Source: Taenia hydatigena (Eukaryota; Platyhelminthes; Cestoda; Cyclophyllidea; Taeniidae). Taken from it: a stretch of 64,000 nucleotides of DNA. Within the stretch, counting starts at the first letter, position 1; the number at the start of each line of letters is the position of its first letter. The stretch covers positions 16,778-80,777 of the forward strand of contig JADWOT020001820.1 in the NCBI GenBank assembly GCA_036345935.2. Direction: 5' to 3'. Shown here one piece after another: positions 49,398-61,391 of the stretch. A program made the translations under genes and the position numbers. The notes beneath the pieces were generated by a model. It was not told the DNA's origin. It did no database searches and was given only the letters and a program-made list of their open reading frames with translations.

Positions 49398-52300
49398 ATG
49401 GCGCTTCATGTCTGTCTCATTGCATGGGCTACTTTCTCTTTGGCGAAAGGACCCACAGAAGATCGTGGTAAGATGGTATCTAGCAAATATCTCTGATTAG
49501 TATACACGAAAAAGCATTTGACAAATGTTGATGCTTATTAGGTCAGGAAACTTTCTTTACCATATTAGTGTTTTATTTTATGCTGTAGTGCGAGAGCTTC
49601 ATTTTATCGTAATTTCACATTTTTAACTCTTCAGATTGAGAAAAGTTAAAGTAACCTGCGCTAATGCACACCGATATTTGCCTATGGAGCGGCGTGCAAA
49701 TAACACCCACGAAACAGGTCAGATCACAGCAAATATGAGCTATTTGGCGTATAGTTAAATTCGCAAGCGATAATGTAGTGCTCCTTGTCATTTACTACAA
49801 CGGCACTGTCAAGTTAAATCGAAACTGCCGGGATGATTTGTTGAGCTTAAATCTACCCGATATTTTCATTCGCACTTGATGTTGAGTTGCAAGATACTCT
49901 TCAGATGCACCTGCTTCTCACTTCACCTGAACGACATTGTCAAACTGCTGGCTCACTTCAATGTGCGCACTAAGTGCCACAGGAAAATTAAGTTGCGACT
50001 TTAGAGATGGGCAGAAGAATGGAGGCTAACTGAGGATCAGATGCAGGTTCTGGAAGTCCATCCGCATAACTCCACTGTGGCATTAGGGATCTGCCCATTC
50101 ACTTTATGGTTTCTCGTCTCCTCATTGCCGTTGCTGACTTCAGTGGTGAACAGACCCACCGCTATCATTGCTAGCATTTTCGAAGTTGGTGGTGTCATTG
50201 ATAACTACGAATCTGCGCAGTGGCTCAAAATGACAAGTATAAATGCAAAAAAGGCGTATTTGTACCTCGCACAGTGCGCAGTGTGCTGTGATTCTTACCG
50301 GAAATCAGACTTATGTCCAAATCGTCTGCATGTGACCTGAGGGCGTTGATGCAGAGAAGTGACAGTGCAGTCCCAGCATCAACATCACTCTATGTCCGGA
50401 CCACAAATACTATCCATGCGTCAACACAGATGGTTTTCCAGCTACGATTTAGTGTAGGTTAGTATGGTAGTTATAGTATGAGTGCCATATCGTCACCTTT
50501 CCTCATTTCAATGCTTCACTACATTAACAATTGGCACGAATTTCTACTACGAATGGCAGTCGATATTCAAATTGCATTAGACTTTTACCTGCGCAAGACA
50601 AATCAAATGTAAACAAACAGTCTTGTCTTTATAAACTTCACGAGCGTGCGTGCAATTAGAAATGCTAAGCTCTTTTTTGGATGATAGTACTCACTTGCAC
50701 TCACGCCTAGCCAAAAGCAGGAAAAGTTTAGGATCTTGAGGGCATAAACGCTGTGAGGACCTTTTATTCACTTCCACCACTGTCGGGATGTTAGCACCGA
50801 AATTTCTGTATCAGACAACATTACCTTTTGTTACTTTTCATTTAGAACTGATGATGGCGAAGGCGAACAAAACAGAAGGGACACCGATTTTCCACTACTT
50901 CCAATGGAGTCGTGTAGATCTTCGGACCTACCAATTAAGTTGGGACATTCACAACCTGGCTAAACTCGACGCCGACCACATTGTTCTAAGCATAATGGCA
51001 GCCGATTTAACTGGCAACCCGTATCTGCAAACTGCTGATTTCTGGCTTGGAGCAGTCACTCTTAGTGGACTGCAGCCCAATAAACGGTACAATGTTCGTC
51101 TCGAAGCCTTCAAAGATCAAGTCAGCGTTTGGCTTTACAATGGTATAATAGAAACACTACCCACAGGTAAGCAAGTGCTTGTGGTTAGGCGCGCACTGGT
51201 CTCACAGGCTAGGCAGTGGGTCATGTTTAGCGATCTGCACTATCTGCACTGTGGTAGGCAGCATGTGACCGCGTTGATAAGATCATTTATTTGGATCAAT
51301 TACAACAAGAAGGCTTATGAGAATGGCAATGCTATGCAGTGTGCCGACACATGCTTGACCCCACCTCTACCACAAAGGTTGACCTGCTGCTCAAACCATG
51401 CGTGAAAGACGGCCAGGGTGCAAAATGCTGCTCTGGAATCCCAATGTCAAAAGAGAAAATAACTGTGGAATGTTTTTATTCCTAATAACGCATTCCATCT
51501 CCGTAGACTCTTGCTATAAATGTGAAATTGAAAGGACATAATATCTCAAGAAACAAGTGGGATATTTGTGCGGCTGTTGCTTGTCATTACTCTAAGATTT
51601 ACGGCATTTAAATTTAACCCTGTAAAAAATAACACGTCTTCGCTTCATTTGCTCTCCAAAAGTGGAATCAGGTTACCACACTTTGGATTGCAATTACTCG
51701 GTACATTTCGAAATAGATTTCTAGCAAGTAATTGAGGTTTTGTCTCATATGAATAGGTCATAATTTCTTTACCAACATCATCTGTAATCTTGGTAGTGTA
51801 CAAGGTTCCACCGTTTCCTCTGCACCCATGTCTGTCCACAGAGGGTCACGCACGGTTTCGATTATCGTTAAATAGGATGCGAAATGTCATGCCATACCAC
51901 AACGCAGGTGACACTGGATGTTTCTTATTTCAAAAAAATGAACAGTTATCCATTTGCCTATAGATGTTATCGGGTAAACATTTTGAACATGACAATGGTG
52001 ACTATGAGACAAATATCATTGAAAGGCATTGGCAACCTGTTAATATTCCCTTCAAACACAGAGGAATATTGTTAGAATCTACATTTCAGTTAGATGGAAT
52101 ACTGAATAATTGGTCACTTTTTGGGTAAAACGGGCTTGTCATGCACAGGTCACAATTTAGCCTCCTCTCATTAGGCAGCACATCATTCACTTGTAAAATA
52201 TAAAATGAACTTGGCTAGACGTAGTGAGGAAGCCTTAATTGTGGCAACAGGTTCTTGAATACTGAATAAGCACTTTTGAGGATAGATGGATTTCTGCATC

Positions 52301-52985
52301 CTTGAGGCTGATTTGGAAAGAAGAGCAAATTAATTGATCAAAGCATATTTATCTGCTTTTCAGCAATGACGATGATGGATGCCAACAAGACGGAATTGGC
52401 CCTGCTTTCACAGCACTTTAATTGGAGCCACGTAGGCCCTTAGACATATCAGTTTATTTGGGACATCCAAGGTCTGGCTGAACTCCATGCAGACCGATTC
52501 AAACTGTTTGCAAAACCAGTTTATCCCTCCGACGTCCCTCATCATAAAAATGGAGGTTTCTCACTTGGAGCAATTACTCTCGAAATATCGGGTCATGACA
52601 AATCATACATTTTACTCTTCGAAGCGTTTAGAAAAAATGACAGGGTTGTGTACTACGTCAAAACAATTAAAACGCTATCTATCGGTAAACCGGTGGTTGT
52701 AGTGTTTTTGTCAAACCCTCTGCATAATATTTCAGCATCATATTCGAAGCTGCATTCCCCGTGGCCTTTGTTAATGCTGGTTTCTACCGAAATTAGCCTA
52801 AACATTCTTTCTGTCACGTGGTGGTCTAAATAGAGTGTTTTTAGCCAGAAGAGGAAGAAAGTGCAGGAGACAAAGAAAGCAAGGAAAAGAAGGAAGAGGC
52901 ACAGGAGATAGAAAGTGGAGGCTCTGATATGACTTTCGCAGACTCTGGGATCCTGTTCGTCTCCATAGGGATGATACTTGCCTAA
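49398..52985 (+). CDS. oncosphere host-protective antigen, 45W/EG95-type FnIII protein
   Basis: This is a secreted or membrane-tethered surface antigen of the tapeworm oncosphere family; members carry FnIII modules, and several are known protective vaccine antigens. Exons: 49398-49467 (signal peptide MALHVCLIAWATFSLA, donor GTAAGA), 50846-51166 (FnIII, donor GTAAGC), 52364-52684 (second FnIII, disrupted), 52849-52985 (acidic Glu/Lys-rich stretch, then hydrophobic FADSGILFVSIGMILA and TAA). All junctions are phase 1. Exon 2 shows FnIII hallmarks: QLSWDI in strand B, L-x-P-x-x-x-Y (LQPNKRY) and VRLEAF, plus one N-glycosylation site (NKT). Without exon 3 the product is 175 residues, similar to single-FnIII relatives. 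Two FnIII exons of equal length point to the 45W group, whose genes have four exons. The last acceptor is taken as GCCAG, since the AG five bases earlier breaks the frame. A donor-like GCGTAAGT just after the stop could allow a 3' UTR intron. No AATAAA lies close downstream. Confidence 0.88.
52364..52684 (+). pseudogene. second FnIII exon of the antigen gene with in-frame stop
   Basis: This is a 321-nt block, the same length as exon 2, with an intact acceptor (tatctgcttttcag) and donor (ATCG then GTAAAC), phase 1 at both ends. In frame it shows SQHFNWSHVG, then a TAG at 52441-52443, then YQFIWDIQGLAELHAD and ILLFEAF, clearly homologous to exon 2. The TAG lies about nine codons before the conserved Trp of strand B. 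Including this exon would truncate the protein after the first FnIII domain; skipping it keeps the frame. The WDI core and Y-x-L-x-x-E-A-F remain recognisable, so decay seems recent or the stop may be a sequencing error or allele. Confidence 0.82.
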
Positions 52986-52999
52986 ACTTTTGCGTAAGT

Positions 53000-55900
53000 G
53001 AACATTTATAACTGAGACAATCTTTGCCTGACGATCAAACCTCTTTCCATTGCAGGCTTCCGTGTTGCAGGAATGCATTCCCACCATTTATAAGTGCTCA
53101 CTTAAAAACCACAATGCAATTTTTCATTTTTAAAAACAGTTGTACTGAATGCATACAGTTTCTCCTTTTGACTTAATGCTTGGCATTTTTTATCAAACCT
53201 TGCCTGCCATTGCATACATCATTCCAACATTCTTGGCTGTCATTTGGACTTATCTTGGGAATGATTGTGCTTACCAAAGCCAAGCTGAATTGACAGCCAG
53301 GTAGCAACAAACAAGGGAGATCGTTGAGTCAAAATTAGGAATTTTTAAAAGTTTACGCATTGTGTGAAACAGAATACGTTCTCTGGCGAATGCCAGAGGG
53401 AAATAGCGTGGCCACTTACAACTGCTTACAATGTGTGAAATGAGAGTGATCCAATGTGAGTGATCGCAGACGAATGGAGCTGCAGACATCTCAACACAAA
53501 GCTGCGCGTTAGAATAACAAAGAGCATACATTGGTGTAGTTTCCTTATGCAAGCTGATCTGAGTCAAATATTAAAAGGCATCTTGCCGCGGGTCGGTTGC
53601 GTACCTCCAGCCAGAATAGAGGTCGACAATATGCAACAGAATTGAAACATTGCCTTCAGAACTTGCAATCAAGCACAAAGTAGGTGGTTGATACCAACTT
53701 CAGACCGCTGCTTAATACCATGATTTCAGTCGTTTCTTGTTTAGTTACGTCATTAATGGTGAGACTCGCTTTCTCTAAAATAAAAGCAATGCCAAGGGGA
53801 TAAAGGATATGAAAGATCCATTTATTTGGGTTACAAATTGAATCCCTTAGGATTAAATGTCAATCCGCATTTAGACTAGTTTACATCCAAGACTGCATAA
53901 ATTAGCGATTCGTCAAGATGCACACAACAAGCATTTTGGGATTCAACAATCTATTTTTTTGAAATGTAATGCGCTCTGTTTTGTAACCAACAAGGTAGTA
54001 AAATGCTAAGTGACTGATTTCTAATGAGTGCATTGAGAAATTAAAGAATTCGAATGAATAATGTAGTGAGGGAGTGTAAGCGCATCTTCGTCTCATTGGC
54101 GGGGACTACTCCGCCATTTGCCAAAGGCCACGCACCTGTAACATTTAAAAATAGATTTCGGCGGCAGTTGTTGAGGTGTACATTATTGGAGCCTAATTGC
54201 AATGAAAGCAAAACTGAAACGCCGTGGCCAAGCAGCACGATTAAGATTAGCTTAAACTCAGTGTTCATCTGGGGCTCTATGCACTCAAAATGCTTTTTTG
54301 CATGCGCAATTCACAATTGCATGCCCAATAATGCACAGTAGTGCACCTACACAAGTCTTCTTTCACTCGTAGTCCTATGGGTATGAGACTCCGAAAGGCT
54401 TCCCAGCAAAGCGAGAACCTCACATCTTAGAGCATGTTTCACCTTTATAGAGAGAGTCGTTTGGAGACTCCTTCCACCTTGGTATTGACATATAATAACG
54501 AAGAAGAAGCAAACAGAAAAATGAGCTGGAAATGCAAAAAACGAGGAACAAGCATACCTGACCAATGAGCTGCACACAGTAGTACTATAATCACTTCCAC
54601 CATGATTTGTGTCTATTCCCTGGGTGCTGTCCCTGTGAAGTTAAACACGTCCCACACTGACCTCGTAAGGCTGTTTGGATCTGCCTTAGCAGCACAATTA
54701 CCGCAGCTAAAAAGTCACCATTATTTGCAAAGAAGCAGGCTTGTAGGCACAAAAGCCATAAAACCTTGTTTATGCATTATATCCAAGCAGTGTGGGTAGA
54801 TTTAGCTTAGTTTCTGCAATGTACTGTGGTAGAGAAACGTCGACTTATCCAAAAAATGCAAGATTTTATTGTGATACCAAAATACCCACAAATTGAAAGG
54901 CTGTGCCATAAACAATGCGCTGATCAGGCGAAGGCACGCACTAAATTTGAATGATGTTTGAGGGAGGTATTTTTACTTAAATAATCTTACATGTAAGTGG
55001 GCATTGTCTTTTAGCGTTTCCATTACCATTGCACGACTTGGCTTTAAGCAAATCTATTTCCACTCCTTTAGGCACTCGCCGCTGAAATATCTACTCATGC
55101 GAGGAAATGTGTTGGGAAAAGTGGAATGTAAGAGAACGTCAGTTGATGAGATCACATAAGCCACGCACGGCATGACAATGAATTGACAGCTTCGGTTTGA
55201 CCGTATCCGTGCGTGCTTACCTCACCTTTAAACAGGCTATTTGACTAGAGGGATTTATTATACAATCGTAGATATTTTCTTTGCTTATTTTTAATTTAAA
55301 AGTTCGTAAAAATGATGGTAGATTTCAGGATGTGATCTACGCTTGATTAAGTGTTGCAATCTCAAGATTGCGCTCATTCATATCTGCAAGTATATTTGGC
55401 TGTGGCTGCTGGCGCGGTCAACAAGCAAGGCAGCGTAACAATTTGGCCTAATTCATGCATGCCAATACGCGTAAAACAATCTCGATCTTATAAAAAATAG
55501 GTCGTTGAGGTGAGGACGCATTAGTGTCCCACACGGCAGCTTTGAAGAAATGTGTCAAAAGTGGAAAATGCCTGAATATCAAAGCAAAATCACCAGAAGC
55601 CGAAGTCAGTAGAGTTGGCAGAACATAGCTCCTTTATCTCCAAAATCATTTAATTCGTAGACTTCGGAAACTGGTCTAGTCTCAATATCAGCAGGGTTGC
55701 GAAGTGGTAGTTCTCCTTATCCGAAGTCATTTTGCTTTCAAAACACCCGGGTGTGTTGGAAACCATCGTTTGAGAATTCCACTAGTAAAGAGGAAGCACA
55801 TAGCAGTGTAGACAGATGTATAAAAGGAATTATTTTTTAGCAAAGACCCTTTAAAAAGTTTGAGCACTTCCAAAAGAAGCTTAGCCGTTAACCATGTTAA

Positions 55901-57120
55901 TTGATTTCAACCTGGTATACTGCGATTTCTTTCAAACTATCGGTATTGAGATTCCCATCCCTTCTGCTGACATTCGACAGAAACATACAAGGTGAGACTG
56001 TGTCGGGTGATGTAATCATCCAGTTTTCGCTAGTCAATGGAGCGCGTTCATTACTTTGGCTTAATGCAGTACGGCACATTTTCCTTCTCTCTTATTTACG
56101 AATGTCAAGGCTAGTCATCTTACATTTGCCAACAATTAACAAACGACTTGAGGCAAGATTATGTATGTGGAGATAACGAGCTTTTTGCTTCTCTACGAGG
56201 AAGTGCAATAGCTGTCATCTAAAGATGGGACTTTTCCATACCTGTAGACTGGGTCCAAAAACAACATCAATGAGAAGACGAATCGGCATTTCCACCCGGT
56301 ATATAAGCGACACAAGCGCCAGCAATTGTGTAATGCTTCAAAGAAATTAAGTACTGTGAGGTGACGGCGAGAGTTGAGCTGTGTGTTCCTACACGATGAC
56401 TTACTAGAAACGTGTAGGCACATGAAAAATTTGTAAATATAAATGCCGAACCACCAAACCTTAGTTGCTAAGGTCAGCACAAATAGTACATCAAGCCTAT
56501 GGATAAAATGAAATTCATATGCCTTTAAAGGTTTGCTTGAATTAAACTTTATGGCTAAAGTTCAAAGTATCCAAAACCAAAATATATATTGAACATTCCG
56601 CACATATTGCGCTAACTTCCACACTGCTCCTCAGCATATTCCGCATATTATTGTCATTGCATTTGGGAACCGTTCTCATTGACTAAGTACAAATATGAAG
56701 CATCGGCGTGATAATATAGACTTCTGAAAGAATGAATTCCATCCTGGAAGTATAAGTGCTTTGCAATACACACACACTGGAAGCCACTAATTATCAAATA
56801 AAGGTAGTGAATTGAAGACCGAATTTCAGCCTGCGTGTTGGGAGGATGCTGCTCATGCCATAACCGCTTCAAATTAGCTATTGACACAGTCATATTTGCA
56901 CCTCCTCAAAACGCAAACATAATTAACAATCCCAGATAAGTCGCAGTCATCAGCGACGCCACAATTTTGGATCACATGATTTTGGCAAAGCTACCTGCAT
57001 GTTAATACGAGTGCGTATGAAGACGCGCAATTTTGGAGTCAACGCCAATTTGCACACTAAACGCGTCGAACCCACTCGTCTGACAGCCATCTTTGTTAAC
57101 AAGTCCCTGTCCTTTATGCC
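53000..57120. other. stretch without a firmly supported gene
   Basis: Several short frames look exon-like: 55894-55991 on the plus strand with a GTGAGA donor, and about 56340-56243 on the minus strand with a GTATGG donor. They have no recognised domain and no compatible partner, and opposite-strand frames at 55.9-56.1 kb look equally good, so none is annotated as a gene. Confidence 0.4.
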
Positions 57121-57128
57121 CATGACAG

Positions 57129-57362
57129 TTCTTGTGTGCCAATGAAATCAGCACTAAAGCGACCGTTGATGTAAGTGAAGGTATGAGGATTTTTGGCACC
57201 ATACTTTGTACTACTGATAATTTAGTGTCCGCGACTCGTTTACGATCACAATTTAATTTGGCATCAATTTCTGCTGACAATGCTCATAGTGCGAAATGGA
57301 TACAAAAGACTTCGCTTTCTCCATGCAGGATTGATTTGAAGGGTAGCAGCATACTGCACTGA
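57129..57362 (+). CDS. possible terminal exon of an unrecognised gene
   Basis: After a pyrimidine-rich acceptor (gtcctttatgcccatgacag), a 77-codon frame in phase 0 runs to a TGA. It includes STKATVDVSEGMRIFG, then NLVSATRLRSQFNLASIS. A canonical AATAAA follows 133 bases after the stop. No domain or paralogue is seen and the upstream exons are unknown. Support is the combination of acceptor, open frame and polyadenylation signal. Confidence 0.33.
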   Translation, partial: FLCANEISTKATVDVSEGMRIFGTILCTTDNLVSATRLRSQFNLASISADNAHSAKWIQKTSLSPCRIDLKGSSILH

Positions 57363-57494
57363 CCTCACACCTCCTACAGGACAATACCGATTGAACCTTC
57401 CCTCTAAACTCCTCTGTCACTCATGCAGAAGTGCACGTCAGCGTGGCTTCCTACCTTGCTGTTTGTGGTCATAAGTGCAGTTTTAATCTGATGC

Positions 57495-57500
57495 AATAAA
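57495..57500 (+). promoter_or_regulatory. polyadenylation signal candidate
   Basis: AATAAA in context ATGCAATAAACTTC, 133 bases downstream of the TGA of the candidate terminal exon at 57129-57362. It is meaningful only if that exon is real. Confidence 0.35.
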
Positions 57501-57509
57501 CTTCACACA

Positions 57510-60500
57510 CTTGCCTTAAATTGTGTTCTCGCATTTTGTAATGTTGACTGCTCAAATCGCAATTCTTCCCCTTGGGTCACATTCGTCCATTCTTTCCTTT
57601 GGTCTCCCACTCCTATGCCTTAATTGTGGTAGCGATGGCTACTTTCTACGACTGAATATTCACTTTCATGCATGATTTCTGGATGTTTTCATGACGATGG
57701 GAACATAACCACACTTACGGCGAGGTCAGATTTGAAGTGTTTCGTTCCAGTGAGCTCGCCTGGTATTTTACCCATCGAGCTTCTCCAGATTGTATCACAA
57801 CCTCTACTTCCTTTTCTTTCTAAAAATCACAGTTTTGCGAGAAATGCCTGATAAGTCTGCGATTTGTCCAACCCCTACCCTTAGCTCAAGGCCAACAACT
57901 TAAGCTTTTGAACTATTTTTCGTGATTAAGTAGTCCATTTGCTGAGTTTAATTCCAGTGTGGAAGAGTGATGAACTTTGTAGTCTTGATGCTAAGTGCAT
58001 GCTTGGTTGAAAGTAGACGGCAGCAAACAATCTTCCACATTCTTCCTTTTGTGCTATTTTAAAAAGCAAGCAATTAAAGTCAGTGCGGGTAGTCCACATG
58101 TTCAAAACTCCCAATGCAACTGATTTCTCTCAAAATAAGATCCCAATAATTAAGTTCAGCTCCCCGACTTTTGGCATTTTCTTTGATCTTATTCGCCCGA
58201 AGAAAGACCTCAATTTCTAAAAACCTGTTCAAACCCACGATTTGCATCTCACCTCAAATAATCACACCATTTCCTGCAATGCTGTTTCACAAAGCCTTTT
58301 AATTTGCGGGATAAAAAGTTGATCCGCAAGAGTTCGCTTCCTAAAAACAATGTCCTTCTCCAAGTCCTCTCAATAAATTACACTTTTACTACAATCAAGC
58401 CTTGAGTTGACGCTAAGAAGAAACAGCGTTTTGTGTGCAATTATGTTTGTTATGTGTTCATTCAGAACGGGGGTTAAATCAATGCGAGAAGACAGCAGGA
58501 ATATGACATTCTTTTGCAACTAATCATTGTGGTTACGAACATGCACGAGCCAAAACGCTTTGCGATCAACTAGATGGTGGAATTAGGTAACGCGAGGTTG
58601 GGATGCATGTTATGCATAGAGTGGGGCTTAGGGCTGCTGACAGGGTATAATCAGTTCATCTCAACATGTTTTAGCAACAGAGGCCTAATGTGGTTTCATT
58701 TCCTGTAAGAACAACGAAAAAGGTCGTCAGCTTTTCAGAACTCATGCTTCGACTGAGTGTTCATTCACTGGTGTCTTCCGGAAATCAGCCTCGCAGATTC
58801 AGTAGTCCAACAAACGTCCAGGTCATTCAAATTTAAGGTTTCTTGGTCTGTGCATTCAATTGCTTCTTCGTCACGTTCTAGCTGACCCTGTCTTAGTAGC
58901 CTGTCATTGGTTTTACCCTAAATCTGTCCCTTTCTACTTGGTGGCTTTTCATTTCGCATTCATCAGGGAATTCGGCTATTTTATAGTTTGTGTCACTTCT
59001 TCTCATTTCACTTCTACCACGTTTTACAATCGTGGCGTCTACATTGGAGAAGTTCTAGGTTCAAAAACCTCACGGTTAAGGTTTCAATAGGGCCTTTGTC
59101 TTCTACATGGTCACCAGATTTAACTGCATTGTGGCAATTTGTGCTGCGCATATGTTTTATCAAAAGGGGCGTAATAGTTGGAATACATAAATCACTAGTG
59201 CTTGGTGTCTGCTGTAGGTGCGCATGTGATCTGGTACTGGCCATCCAGCTGTGCACACTATGTGCTTCTTCCTCCTCTTCTTCAATGCTTGATTGAATGA
59301 GCGAGTGACATCAGAATTCAGTAGAGGCACGTGTGGCATCGATGCCACTGTCATTCTTGATATTGATGATGACGGTGATGAGGACTTTTGCTGCAAAGTA
59401 TCTGAAATATTTTTATGTTATTTAAATGTACCTTGGGGCTAGAGGACGCTTTTAATCTGGTCGTGGAAGTACGTAACCACTCTCCTGAGCTTAAGGCATT
59501 ATCGCCATAAGTATGGCGGCTTTGCTACGTCGTGCCCTCCCTGTGCGTGTGTCAAGATGGCTACAGGCGTAGTCTATAGCGGTAGCAGCAATATTGAAGT
59601 GGATGAAAGCATAGCAGCGTGTTATGCCGAATGTCATCCGAATATTCACATTTGGACCTGAGGCTGTCCGATGACAAAAGGTTTTTCGAGTTGTAGCCAA
59701 AGGCGTCCTCCGTAGGTGGTAGGAGTGTACTCTATCCATACACAGTTTTTTCTATGTAGCTCTAAATTTGTTAGCTAAGCCGAACTGACCTCTGTCACTG
59801 CATGGTGTCTTGCGCAATCTCATTCTAACCTACGCTATATTACCCTGTATTAATCAAATTCGACTCCTTTAGGCAAGTGCATGCAAAGTATCAAAAAAGC
59901 AGTTCTTTGTGGATATCTTGACAACTTCTTATCAAACGCATTTCAACATGTGCTAGGATAAGTACGGGTCGTCTCAAGCAAGTCCTCACCACCATATTTT
60001 TCCAAGTAACATATGGAGCTGGTTACAAGCAATTCACCTCCATCCTTGCTTAAAGCGGAATACTTTTCCACGCAGTTAGCCAAGCTTTTAATAACACCTT
60101 CGCAAATCAGTGTATCATTCTCTTCGCGAATCCAATTTTAGTCTATCTCCCACCCACCCGCACTTTATTTCAACTGTCGTGAAGTCTACATTCCGTTCTC
60201 TACCGTCTAAGCTGATTCACCAAAAGGTTACAACAATAAAGTTGATAAAAATAAATGTATTTTTGGATTTAAGAGCATAGATTTAGCAGGTCTAAATTAT
60301 TAGCCTCAATTGGCGTCATCATTGTATGAAAGGGACAATGTGGTGAAGAATTCCCGTCAGACAGATACTTGTTGTAAGCGCATTTAAAGGTCCGCCTTGC
60401 AGCTGCTACATTGAGCGTCGCCCTTGGATTCGTTGGAACCGAAGTCTAGATCGTCATACCATTCATTCGTTTACCTTCACTCCGACCTCTAGCTCATTCA

Positions 60501-60870
60501 ATGGTAGGGTTCAAAGTAAGGCCACCAGCCACTCTAAAATGTGACACAGATGACTGGACACCGGAAGTGTTGGCTGTTTCAGAAACCAAACCCTCTTACT
60601 AAGTGACATCCATAGGCAATGCCGACAACCAGCAGCCAAACTCATAGCAGCAATGTGGCGAAATCCGACTCTGGTGTGCTCCTTTATTGACATCTGGAGA
60701 ACGGGATTTAGGTTCTCACACAGACCATTGGCATGATCAGGCTATGAAGCACACTGTCCTTGACAAACAACACGATTCTGCAATGAAGTTATGGACCGCT
60801 TTTGCCCTTTGTATGTGGTAGTCACTAAGTCCGTGGTTTCGGATGTCTTAACTATCCAACATTTCCGTCA
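57510..60870. other. stretch without a recognisable gene
   Basis: Overlapping frames on both strands near 58.86-59.4 kb are of chance length and unsupported. There is a short CTT/CCT-rich tract near 59.27 kb. Confidence 0.4.
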
Positions 60871-60876
60871 TACCAG

Positions 60877-61040
60877 TCATCTGTGGGCTGTGGTTGTCGA
60901 GGTGGGGTCTGCAACTGCACACGTTTTCTTTAACCATGCCATGGTGTCGCAAACTCTGCCTTTGCGCAGAAGAATATCCAGGAGGCGTGGAGTAGTAAGG
61001 CTCGTGGCTAGCAGGCCTGATACGGTGGAAAATGTGACTA
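60877..61040 (-). CDS. possible terminal exon of an unrecognised minus-strand gene
   Basis: On the minus strand, after the acceptor ttttatttactccag, a phase-1 frame of about 54 codons ends in TGA at 60877. The peptide includes LLATSLTTPRLLDILLRKG and DTMAWLKKTC. An AATAAA (60683-60688, minus strand) lies about 190 bases after the stop. No domain or paralogue is seen and no upstream exon is identified. It is annotated only because acceptor, frame, stop and polyadenylation signal occur in order. Confidence 0.25.
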
Positions 61041-61391
61041 CTGGAGTAAATAAAAGGATGGAGTGCGAATGGAGTTGGGGTTCTGCCACTGTTGACTTTT
61101 GCTGAGAATGAAATGTCAATATACAGCTAAGGCGACTGGCGGGTCTGCCAGCACGACATAAGCCGACCGCAAACGTCTCCTCGCTATTTAATTGTCACTG
61201 ATGCGTGTATCCTTGCTGTAGTTGCACTCACATTTTCCTGCTTTCTTGTCTTCAGACAACAAGGCTTCTAGTTTTCTTTGTCCAACATCGGACCTTTGCA
61301 TTCAACACCCATGCACACCTCCGCACTGCTCTGCAATCCTCTCCACGCAATGATGCTGCACAGAATACAAGTACATTCTCCCTATTTGCAG

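Noticed and set aside
50041..50340. 99-codon frame inside the first intron of the antigen gene
   Set aside because: It is not FnIII-like, has no compatible phase-1 splice borders and no similarity to antigen exons.
55894..56079. Exon-like frames on both strands (plus 55894-55991 with donor; minus 56079-55897)
   Set aside because: The two strands look equally coding, phases do not join to any neighbour and no domain is seen. This shows how easily short frames look real here.
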